From Mortierella sp. BCC40632 (Eukaryota > Mortierellomycota > Mortierellomycetes > Mortierellales > Mortierellaceae), in the NCBI GenBank assembly GCA_011634665.1, contig WAEK01000007.1:1200001-1264000 (forward strand): a stretch of 64,000 nucleotides of DNA, given 5' to 3'. Made by a program: the position numbers and the translations under genes. This document shows, in pieces, positions 21,898 to 32,562 of this stretch (position 1 is the stretch's first letter; each line of letters starts with the position of its first letter). Under the pieces are notes generated by a model. The model was not told the origin of the DNA, did no database searches, and was given only the letters and a program-made list of their open reading frames with translations.

Positions 21898-24800
21898 TAC
21901 CTCAATCTGTGGATCCAGCAACATTGATGAGACGGCGTCCATCACTTGCACCATCAATTCCACGTCCATAGAAAACAAGTTGGTGAAAAAGAAAATCTGG
22001 ACAATGGGCAAGACATTGTTCCGAATATGCCAACTCGTGGATCCTTGGAGAAGCTTGCAGAAGAGGTTTGTCATCACAGGCACCATACTAGCCGGATAGA
22101 TGAAATTGGCAAGTTGGAGGAGAGACATGGACGCAAGCTGTTGTAAGTCTTGGTCATCAGGGATATCTTGCATCTGGAAAAGCTCAGCAACAAGAGGGAC
22201 CACGACACCATAGGTTGCTTGGACACGGAATCCAGTGAGTGCCTGGTAAACCCACGAAAGTACTAAGGAGAAAAAAAACAAAACAAAAAAAAGTAGGTTA
22301 CAATCAAGTCCTTCTCTCTTTCGCATTTACAAAAAAAAAAGGGGGGGGAGGGGTCAGCACAAAACTCTCATGGACATACCTGTTTTACTGGCGTTGGCAT
22401 AATCGGAAGCACCTTGAACCGAAGGTTGCCTCTCAGATCTCCATTTCTCCAGTCCTTCCAAAAGTGCCTGGACTTGACTTGTAGACTTTTCATCCAAAGA
22501 CTCAATCATCGCACTTGGAAGGTTCATCTGTTGCGCCTGATCCTCCAGCAAGGCCTTGACGCTCCCGTAAGAAGGATGAGGCCAGAGTTGGAACAGTTCG
22601 TTGATGACAAGGCCCAGAATCTCTCTGACCTGCTTGTACGGATGCGCAATGTTCCTTAGGCAATCCTCCCTCAACGAAGGCGTCAAAAGCGAGACCCTCC
22701 ATGAGAACGAGACCAACAAGGCCCGCGTAAAGAAAAGGTTCTTGGATTCCGAAAAGGCGGCCGTCGAATCTCGATCCAGAGGCGTACTAAAGATTAAGGT
22801 GATCAGGGGCAAGATCCGTCTAGGATCCCGATACATGCAACAGTACTTTACAAACCGTTCCCAATAGACGAGTGAGTCGGGTGTACAGAGTTGGAAGGTC
22901 TTTTTCAACAAGGGTGTGAGCCAGAGCCACATCTTGTCCAAGGACTCCTTTCTCCAGTGCTTGCTGCCACGGATCAGACCTCCAATGATCTCTGTCGCCG
23001 TTCGCTGAGCATTCTTGTCATCGACTCGATTACAAAGACGGACGACAACGGGCTCGACTTGATCCAGGAATTTATCTTCCCAGAGTCCAAAGATGGACTT
23101 GTAGAACCGGGCATGTTCACTACTGAAGGCATCATGTCTTTCGCCCCGAACAGGCTCCTGTGCCATGTAGTCGGATAGTTTTTCCCAGAACAGAGGCTGA
23201 CCAAAGAATTGTTCTAAGTGGTCAAATGCTGGTCGAGACTCGGCATCCACCTCTGGCATTACAAAGTCATCCGTGCGTGGTAAATACGCTTTATAGGACT
23301 TTGGCCAGGCTAACCAACCGGTGGAGAGAGAGTCATCAAGAAGACTAGAAAAAAAAATTGTCATTCAGAAATGATTAGGATACAAAAGAAGAGTATCCAT
23401 AGCCTCCTTCAAATCCATCAAGGAAATGACATTAAAAAGACAAAGAAAAAAGTACCTCGACTCGGGATTGTCATAGTTGATCTCGGTCACAGACGATTTC
23501 AAATAGCCGAATGTGAAATCTTCAGGGACTACATCCGGAAGAGTCACCATCCTCCTCAACGGATTCGTCGCCTTGCGGACGATTAGGCTATAGGTATCTC
23601 CCTGGGCAAATGTCCGTGTCTTGATGTCCACCATCACGACCACGAGGGATGTGAGTGCAATCCGCCGAACCATGGGCATTTCTGATAGAATACTCTGGGT
23701 CATGAACTGGGCAATGTCCAGACTACAAGGAATATCAGGACGCATGAAAATCTCGATAAAACTCATTGCCATTGTTTGGTAGCGCCAATGGAGGTCAGTG
23801 GCGCGTGCCAGCTCCGTCAAGTCTACAATCTATTGAAAGACCAAAAAAGAAAAAGATAAAATACACTCATTCAGTAGCAGGCTTATGCTTCATACTACTC
23901 TGATCCTGTTCGACCTTCATCAAATCATACCAGATTGCCATAGGCCTTAATGTTATTAAGGCGTCGTTCCTTTGCTTTGGCCTTGGACCGACTAAGAGTG
24001 TCAGGGCTGTAATGAATGCCATGCAGACTCTCAAACTGCTGGATGGCCGTCGACATGTTGTTGCTCATGAGTGCCTTGAAGGACACAAAGGTAAGGTTGA
24101 CAACATGTTCGAGGAAGCATTTCCTCACTAACATCTGTACACTTGGCTAAGAAATAAGAATAGGGACGTATGCCACAGGTGGAGAGGAAGAGAGGGACAG
24201 ATGAATGAGCTACACTATTCTGGCAAGAGTTGAATAGGACGAGCAAGCCTCTCTCTCATGCACACTCAAAGAAAGAAAATAAACTCTACCTTATCGGCGT
24301 GATATGCTTTACAGAGCCTCATGACATATTCTGGGACATAGCGCCAGTCCCGAAGACAAGGCAGGGTCAAAGTCTTTGTGCTGATCAGATACAAAGATCC
24401 CTTCATCCTTTCATATTCCTTCTTTGTACTATCTGGACCGTCTACCAAGCAAGAGAACGTCAGTGAAGCGACAATGATTAAAACCAAGAAGCTTTTTTTT
24501 TTTCAAAAAGCCAAATACTTACCAGCACTTTCGAGGGCTTTTAGTACGATAGGGAAGGACGAGATTCTTTGCTCCCTGAAGACACCTTATGGATCTTGTC
24601 AGGGCTTGTTGTGCTTTCCTAATAGTGATTTTACGATCGAAGTTAGGTCATATGTGAATTCATGATAGAGAAGGAGGAGGAGGAGGAGGAGGAGGAGGAG
24701 GAGGAGAAGGAGAGAGAGAGAGTCGTTGTCCCACTTACTTTCTCACATCTGTGTACAGACTCAGCGATAACTCTGTAAGATCCAAGATCAAGGCATCATG

Positions 24801-27800
24801 GAGTTCCGTCTTGGCTCTTCCAAACGAATTCACCTTTAGACGAAGATAATGCATCGATGTTGACTGTCTGCTTCGCATCAGACGTGGATACAACTTTTTG
24901 TCTCCAGGGAGTCGGTACATTTGTTTCAAAAACTCGTATCCCTTTCGGTTACTCTCATAGCTGGTACTGTCTAGACCGTGATCTGTCAAGAAAATGCGGG
25001 TTGCCTATTCCAAAAAAAAAAGTGCACGCATCATATTAGCAAAAGTCCCTTGACAGTATTCCTATTCACGGGTACAGTTGTCTACTTCCTTTCCTCTTCC
25101 TCCCCTCCTTCATGTTGCCTGCCAATTTATCCGTTTCGGCTACATAACAGCATACCTCAATCAAATCCTTGATATTCTCCACATCATCAGTGCGCTCAAG
25201 CGTAAAATGCGACATCATGTCGTGCAGTAGTGTCCCAACTTCGGAACGAATCTGTCGAACTCTCTGAGTTCTTCTATCATTGGGATCGGTTAAACAATAC
25301 CCAACCTTGATACGCTCCATTGGTTGAACTGAAAGAGGATCCTTTTGACTAGAGAAATTGTGTAGCAATTCTCGGTTAACATTCGTCTTCGGACAAAAAA
25401 AAAAACATACTAAACCACTAAAGCCTTGACGAAACAACAACGTCTTTGAACGTACCTGGTATTGGATTGCAGACTATCACCGTCATCCTCTACAAGTGTT
25501 GTCATGCCGGCAATAAAGGCTTCAATCATAGAAATGGTCTTCTTCAGTTCAATCGCCAGAGGTTTACCCTCCAGCATTGTGTTGGTCATGAGTTCACGCG
25601 CTCTTGCCATGGTAGGAACGAGAATAGTCTCGATGAGTTCGAGAGCAAAGTTGATCTCTTCATTGGACGGAACGTGCCAGTTGATCGTATCGACACCAGG
25701 CTCACCTAGCTCGCCCCAGTGCAAGTGTGACTCGGACATGAATGCTAAAGAAATAAGTATGTTGTGTTGATATATGGTAAATACATTGAGCGACTGTTTG
25801 CGTTTAACAATAAGTTGATCCTTAATTTTAAACAAAAGAATATACATACCATCGTCATTCCATTTTGAAGAGTCAAAGGATCTGATGTCCAGACCATAGA
25901 TAAAGAGTAGACTCTGGAGTATATTGGTAACAGCCTTGGCTGTCAGCCTGTATCCCTGGTGGTCATGACACTTTTCCATCATAAACTTGATCAAGTCAAA
26001 CACTTCTTTTCGGTACTCAAGGAAATCAGAGCTAAACAAAAGTTGATTCAAAAGGGTTTGATGATAATGCAATGAAGCATCCCGATGAAGTCTTGAATGA
26101 ACCAGTGAAGGAACTGAGCTGGCTCCGTGTTCGATCTCTGATCGAATCTCGCGATCCAGAATAGGAAACGCCTTGGCCATGGCACTCTTTCGACCGGCAG
26201 CTGCCCAACAAGAGACAAACGATGCCATGGCACTCTCGGCATTGGTCAGTGGTGCGGATTCAAGGAGCTCGATCACCACCTTTGTTGTCATGTCGTAAAG
26301 CTTTGGAGAGAGCTGGGCAAACAAGATCTCAAAGCAGTACTATAGCAAAAGACGAGGTACAGCAAACGAAAGAAGAGTTAATTTCCTGCTGTTTTGAATC
26401 TGCCTTGGTTCTATATGGAGAGTATCCTTACCGACATGGTTCCTGTGATCGATCCTTCAACAGCGTCTTTCTTTTCGCTATGAGTGTTATCTGCATAGTT
26501 CTCAAACTAAATAGGTAATGATGTGGTGAGTCATGTTAGTAAAGCACACCGACTGCCTTTAGGCCATAAATAAAATCAATAAAATAATATAAAAGGACGA
26601 GACAAGACAAGACGTACCATCAGGATGGCACGACGCAAAAACTTGAGAAGCCATTCCTCAAATGCTGCAGTGGAGGCCTTTCGTCTAGAATCTTCAAATT
26701 CCATATCCACGACCTCATCCTCATTCATGAAATCCTCTTCAAATCCTCCCCATTCAACATTTCCAGTCTCTGTCAAGTCCCTGATAGGTACGGTCGAGAC
26801 CATAGATGTAACAAAGAGTAGTGTATACCATGTCTTTGCAGGGTCATTCAAATCAATCCCTGGAACAGTGAGTTGAAGAAGTGGCGTCAAATGTTTTCCA
26901 CCCTGAGGATAATGATCCCGGTTCAACATGGGGACAGCCAAAGATCCGAGAGCAGAGATGACACTGGTGGTTCGATGAGTCTCTGTCAAGGACTCCAGTG
27001 AAGGATAGGCTCTTTCCAGCACTCCTGGAATGATCAATTTTGGAGCAATCCAGGCCAAATGTCTAAGGGTGACGAGCGTTTGAGCGACAGCCCTTTGGTC
27101 CTTAGAGAACATGGTAAGGAAGGTAACGCCCTTGAGTGCTTCGACAAACTTTATCCCCATCTCTGGCGTTAACCGCATCTCTGTTGGTGTCTTGCACGTA
27201 GTCAGCTCCTCTATTGAAGAGGGGTGGGTGGGTATAGGGAGAATTTGGTACAAGTCGGTTCGGTTTAGATTTTCTTGATCGAGCTTACACCTGTAACTGA
27301 GAATATATATTGGCAGCAAACAATACCTTCATTCTTTCTGTTCAAAAAGTCCCAAGCTAGGTTGTGCAAAAAGATGGCCAAAGCATATGACCAGGGTCCA
27401 GAGTTGGAGGGGTGATAGAAAGACTCGGTTGCCTGAATCATATTGGTGAGATGGGCCAATGAGCTCGACTTTGGATCCTCTTCCTCTGCCAAAGGATTCA
27501 TCGTATAGGTAATAAATAGTGCAAGCGACGTCAAACGCATCTATAGGGAAGGGAGAGCTTTTAGTCAGAACAGGGAGGGCTCCTTCAAGGCCATAGCCGA
27601 CAAAAGAGAAAAAAAGTATACTTGCATCATTGCGACCGATTGACTTGTGTGCTGAACCAGCTGCTGCATCGACATTAGCAGCACGCTGACCCTTTCCGAT
27701 AGGAAGACCGATGGCGTTGAGTCCTGCGGAGAATATAGTCCTCAGCTGACTCTGAGTGAACATATCCTTGACGCCAACATTGTCCCGTGCGACACGACCA

Positions 27801-29224
27801 ATGAGCGACAGAAAATTACGATCCGCCTCATTTGATTTCACCACCATGGACCAAAGTCGAAAGATGGTAGGCATCCATTCCCGAGGATCCATGCCACTAG
27901 CAATGTCTGTGGGTAAAAAAGTACAGAGATAAGACTGGGCCTTGAGGAAATCTGCCAAACTGGTTGTGCTCATCTTTGGAAGGAACTCTTCTAGGATTTC
28001 CGATGGTGCTTCTAGGGGGAAGAATCTATTGAACACCACGACAAGAGCAGGTTAGCAGAAGCATAAAAAAATGCTGTGCAATGTCAAATCCGGTTCATTC
28101 TGGAATAGAAGATAGGGTCAAACTGTGACGACGGACCTTTGAGCTGCTTCTATTAATCGAACAATCTTGCTCATTCGCTTCCTACGAGATAAGGAGGAAT
28201 TAGTTTTGATCAGAGGGAGTGTTTAGTAATGCGGATCAAAATCAAAAAGTGACATCCATGAAAAAAAGGGGGGAGGAGGAGGAGAGAGAAGGGGCAAGTG
28301 AAAGAACAACATCTAACAGGTCCATAGCGCTTCAACCTACGATTCAGAGAGTAGCACTCTTTGCCTGCTCTTGGGAAACAGAGTTCGTTCGAGAATTTCA
28401 TAGAGGGGTCTCCATGGTAAAGTCAAGTCTCCTGCTTCAAGTAGCTTTTTCTTCCTAAGGTCGCAAAGCCATAGATCCAACAAAAAAAAAAGTTAGGTTG
28501 GGATCCAAGATTGTATATGGCGTTTTTTTCTTCTTCTTTTTCCAGTTCCCGAAATCAGGTCCACGAACACATTAAAAAAAAAAAAAAAAAAAGGTGGCTG
28601 TATCGATAGCCCCTGCCAACAATTGGGTCTTTAGAATAATCGACATCCTGTGTATTCTGCCACCACACGACATAATAGTTTCCCCTCTTCCTCCTCTTCC
28701 TCCTCCCCTCCCTCCCCTCCTTCCTTCCTTCCTTCCATACTTAATTAAGCGGCGACAAACCTGGCTCCACATTTCAACAAGCGCCATGTCCATCCCGGGA
28801 GCAACTGTCAATTCGTAAAAGACTTTGGCATAGGCGATGCGGGTCTCCTTGGGCAAAGCGTACTTGAGATCCAGATATCTGTCCGAGTATAAATGATAGA
28901 GAAAAAGGATCGACAACTTGTTGTGAGTACATTCCAGATCAGCCTCTCCCCCTAAAAAAAAAAAAAAAAAGAGGGTGTCCACAGATCAAGAAAACAAAAA
29001 CCTCCTTACTGGTTAAGCTGCTTTGCCCAGTAAACAGCCCCGGGAGCCCAGTCTTCGGACTGGAGACAGAGACCAAAGTGACAGTTAATCATGCGAAGCA
29101 TATCGCTCGCTTCCTGTGCCAGATCGCCGCCATAAGGAAGGGCATGATGAAGAGTTGAGGAGAGGTCGTCCCACTGTTTTTCGGAGTCACTGTCAAGCAT
29201 AGTTGTGCGAGTATACGGTGGCAT
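21292..29224 (-). CDS. BLM10: Proteasome activator BLM10/PA200 (PSME4), about 20 exons
   Basis: Very large HEAT-repeat protein (roughly 1,900 aa) that caps the end of the 20S proteasome core. The start is the ATG at 29224 (MPPYTRTTMLDSD). The first exons 29224-29010, 28878-28741 and 28454-28341 close in phase and carry the conserved BLM10 head: WAKQLNQYLDLKYALPKETR, then PWRPLYEILERTLFP. Long middle exons (about 28039-27545, 27319-26620, 26324-25450, 23364-22380) encode HEAT-type helices including the RHLAWIAPKLIIPG segment. The C-terminal exon (21735-21292) ends SPSYYA: the last three residues fit the HbYX motif that docks activators into the alpha-ring pockets and opens the gate. Introns are 50-150 bp and hold homopolymers and one GA/CT microsatellite. 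Internal exon edges were only partly checked. Confidence 0.93.
21836..21896. repeat. (CT)n microsatellite inside a BLM10 intron
   Basis: About 30 CT units (GA on the coding strand). The intron donor is GTAAGGAGAGA, so the repeat starts directly behind the 5' splice site of the last intron. Confidence 0.9.
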
Positions 29225-29544
29225 TATCTAAAGTTTCGGAAGGCAGATTGTTGTATCTAGTAAAAAAAATGGTGTGTTCAAACACCTGCAGCACCTGCAG
29301 CAGAACTTGGAAGAGGAAGAAGGTTGGGGTTCGTTTGCCTTTCTTTTTTTTTTTTTTTTTTTTTGGCGGGGAGAAAATAAGGTGGAGGGAGAAGAAGTAA
29401 AAAAAAAAAAAAAAAAAGAGGTGGCTGCGTAATGCTCTCTTTAGGAATGGACGCGTACGCGTTCACATCGACCAGAAGAGGTTTGAACTGGAAACTGAGA
29501 GTGTTCAAGAACTTGTCAGGTTCGAATACAAGAGGGAAGAACAA

Positions 29545-29584
<40 letters not shown>

Positions 29585-29800
29585 CTACTAATGGATGCAC
29601 AGGCGAGGGCCCCACAGTCTCATGCATCTCCCACGTGTGGTACTTTGGCAATGCCAGCATCGTTAGGATTTAGTGGATTCCCACAACGTCATTTTGACTA
29701 AGTTATTTCCCTGCTGTTTGGCCTCGGTTGTAGACATTGGCGGCATCAACAAGCTGTTCACTACTTGCTTGCATCCCAATCCTTCAGTCCAGTGTATATC
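29225..29800. other. Divergent BLM10 / FAL1 promoter region with possible small spliced ORF
   Basis: Holds two long homopolymers (T about 20 near 29346; A about 30 near 29550) and two short stretches with coding-like character. The + strand block 29438-29547 is bounded by CTTTAG and GTAAAA. The next block starts after a TACTAAT...CAG branch-point/acceptor pair at about 29586-29602. More than one frame stays open, so a small spliced gene is possible but not established. Confidence 0.3.
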
Positions 29801-29950
29801 ATGTCCGGCGGCATTAACAGGAAACAAGATGAGAAGCTTGTCTTTGAGACTAGCGAGGATGTCAGAGGTATCCCCTTGAGCTTTCTAGACCTAGTCATTA
29901 CAACGTGATCAGTCCAAAGCCATCTTGAAGTCATGAACTTGAGTCTCAAA

Positions 29951-29999
<49 letters not shown>

Positions 30000-31492
30000 T
30001 ATCATCTAGTTGTCCCTACATTCGACTCTTTGGGGTTGAAGGATGATCTGCTCCGTGGAGTCTATGCCTACAGTAAGCTGACTGTCTAGTGATTCCAAAT
30101 GGTCCCATTGACACAAGGAGCGATCTTACAGGCACTCACCTCCCCAACTTGTAACGAACGGACCTCATTTCATAGACTTTGAAAGACCCTCAGCTATTCA
30201 GCAACGTGCTATCCGCCCCATTGTCAAAGGACGTGATGTGATCGCTCAGGCCCAGTCAGGAACAGGAAAGACCGCCACCTTCTCCATTTCGATTCTTCAG
30301 AGCATTGATACCTCGATCCGTGAGACGCAAGCGCTCGTTCTTGCACCCACTCGTGAATTGGCGATTCAGATTCAGAGCGTTATCTTGGCACTAGGTGATT
30401 ACATGAACGTTCAGTGCCACGCCTGTATTGGAGGTACCAGCGTTGGAGAGGATATTCGTCAGCTCGATCACGGTCAGCATGTGGTCGTCGGTACCCCCGG
30501 TCGAGTCTTTGATATGATTCGCCGCAGGAATCTCCGTACACGCAACATCAAAATGATGGTGCTTGATGAAGCCGACGAACTTTTGAACCAGGGATTCAAG
30601 GATCAAATCTATGATGTTTACCGATACCTGCCACCTTCAACACAGGTGGTGATCTTGTCCGCCACCTTGCCCCATGATGTGTTGGAGATGACCTCCAAGT
30701 TCATGACAGATCCTATCCGCATCCTGGTCAAGCGTGATGAGTTGACGCTGGAGGGTATTAAGCAGTTCTTTGTGGCAGTTGAGAAGGAGGACTGGAAGTT
30801 CGACACACTCTGCGATCTGTATGACACTCTTACTATTACCCAGGCAGTCATCTTCTGCAACACCCGCAGAAAGGTTGACTGGTTGACAACCAAGATGAGA
30901 GAGGCCAACTTTACAGTATCATCTATGCACGGAGAGATGCCCCAAAAGGAGCGTGATGCCATCATGCAGGAATTCAGACAGGGCGCAAGGTAGGATATCA
31001 GCTTGTGTAGATCCAGTGCTTGGAGATGCTTGAAAAGACATCTGCGACAGAGCAAGACCCCCTCACACTTTTCTATTTCCAAAAATTGATACATAGCCGA
31101 GTGTTGATTACTACGGACGTGTGGGCTCGTGGTATCGATGTTCAGCAAGTCTCCCTTGTTGTAAACTACGATCTTCCCAGCAACCGAGAGAACTATATCC
31201 ATCGGTAATTCATTCTGTCCTACCCTGTCTTTTGGATCTCAGTCATGCTGTGTTGCACCCATTCTCTCCGTTCTCCAAGCTCTGTTCATAGTGACTAAGT
31301 CCACGATCTCTTTTCTTTTTTTCTTTTTTTTTTCCCTATCATTCTAGCATTGGTCGTTCTGGTCGTTTTGGTCGCAAGGGTGTCGCTATCAACTTTGTCA
31401 CTCAGGACGATGTTAGGATCTTGCGCGACATTGAACAGTACTACTCTACACAGATCGACGAGATGCCCATGAATGTCACGGATTTGATCTAA
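29801..31492 (+). CDS. FAL1: DEAD-box RNA helicase FAL1 / eIF4A-III
   Basis: ATP-dependent RNA helicase of 398 aa. Exons 29801-29867, 30010-30072, 30176-30989, 31097-31204 and 31348-31492 close exactly in frame. Motifs in order: Q motif region [10 protein letters not shown], Walker [23 protein letters not shown] (VLDEADELL), [22 protein letters not shown] and [13 protein letters not shown]. The ending MPMNVTDLI is typical of the eIF4A-III/Fal1 group rather than translation factor eIF4A. The yeast member acts in 40S ribosome biogenesis; the animal and plant member is the core of the exon-junction complex. In an intron-rich fungus either role is possible. Intron 1 contains a T46 tract. The first ATG in frame is used. 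Confidence 0.95.
29953..29998. repeat. T46 homopolymer in FAL1 intron 1
   Basis: The longest homopolymer in the window. It lies directly upstream of the intron's 3' splice site (TCTAG at 30005-30009) and would act as an extreme polypyrimidine tract. Confidence 0.95.
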
Positions 31493-31901
31493 GGGGGGAC
31501 ATATGGGGCTCCAAGGGCTTGAATGGAAAGCATAGAGTAGCCTGTCGCTCTCGGCAACGTTTTCTTTTCTCTGTGCTGGATGTGTATCATTGGACGATAG
31601 GCGATGAATCTTTTTTCTTGTAATAAAAAAAAAAAAAAAAAAAAAAAATAGTTGCAACGAGGGCGGTTGGAGTGATCTTTTTTTCTCGTTTAATTCTCAT
31701 TCCCGGAGCCTGCCGAAGCAATTCTATCCATTGGGGGCTTTCATGCCCTCATTTAATTTGACTTTTGAAGTGCGGCCCTACAGTCAAGGAAGGAGGAGTA
31801 ACAGTGGAAAAAGTGTGAGTTTCTGCATTTACTTCGACTAGGGGCTGAGAAAAGCAAGTGACGCCCTAGATCCACGTAAAAGAAAGACAATATCCGGTCT
31901 C
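31493..31901. other. Convergent spacer FAL1 / SEM1
   Basis: 3' flanks of two convergent genes, including an A24 run near 31625-31648. No gene seen. Confidence 0.5.
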
Positions 31902-32349
31902 TCACCTCAACTGAACTGAGAAGTCATCTTCGACATCGTCGTCGTCCCAGTTGTCGTCCCAAAGATTCTCAACCGTCTCTTTCTCCTCTGTCTCGTTCCA
32001 GTCTATCAAAAGACAAGAGTCATTAAAACAAAACAAAACAAAAAAGGCTCCATTAGTTTCTGTAGGCTATCCATTCCGTGTCTGCATGAGTAAAAGATAG
32101 CGGCAGGTTGGGCATTATGATGGGATCGGGTCCAGAGTCATTCCCACGCTGCTTTTCCAGCAACCCCGAATAAGCTCCTTTGATAGAATGTGGGCCTTGC
32201 GTTCTGGACACCGAGTAAAGAAGTTTTAGGAATGGTAGGGTACCTTGAGCAGCGAATTCTTCAAACTCATCGTCCTCCTCAAGACTGTTGAGTTGAGGGT
32301 TCTGTGCTTCAGGCTGTGCTGGCTGTTCCTGTGGTTTAGAGCTTGACAT
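31902..32349 (-). CDS. SEM1: 26S proteasome lid subunit SEM1/DSS1
   Basis: Tiny acidic protein of 68 aa from exons 32349-32244 and 32002-31902, joined at phase 1. The conserved family blocks are all present: EEDDEFEEF, then after the junction DWNETEE, WDDNWDDDDVEDDF and the basic end QLR. SEM1/DSS1 is a disordered subunit that tethers the proteasome lid. It also serves in other PCI complexes (mRNA export TREX-2) and in recombination with BRCA2-type proteins in animals and smuts. It would be easily missed by gene finders because it is short and split. Its start lies 213 bp from the start of the divergent checkpoint gene. Confidence 0.95.
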
Positions 32350-32488
32350 TGGGAGTTATTGATGTGTAGGGATGAACGTAGTGAACAACGCTTGCGTTGC
32401 ATGACCTCAAACTAGGATCGCGGTCAAACGCAGCGAAAGCTGGAAAAATCCACGTCACGGAACACTTGATCGTGGACTCTACACCTTC

Positions 32489-32497
32489 GGTGGCAAC
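32489..32497 (+). promoter_or_regulatory. PACE-like element in the SEM1 / ATRIP-like divergent promoter
   Basis: GGTGGCAAC matches eight of nine bases of the yeast proteasome-associated control element GGTGGCAAA, about 140 bp upstream of the SEM1 ATG. The yeast element binds Rpn4. Whether this fungus has such a factor is unknown, and a single near-match may be chance. Confidence 0.25.
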
Positions 32498-32562
32498 TCC
32501 AAAACTGAATTTGGTAGGAACTTCCTCCGCGTCCAGGCAACCATGCAGCAATTCTTGCTACC

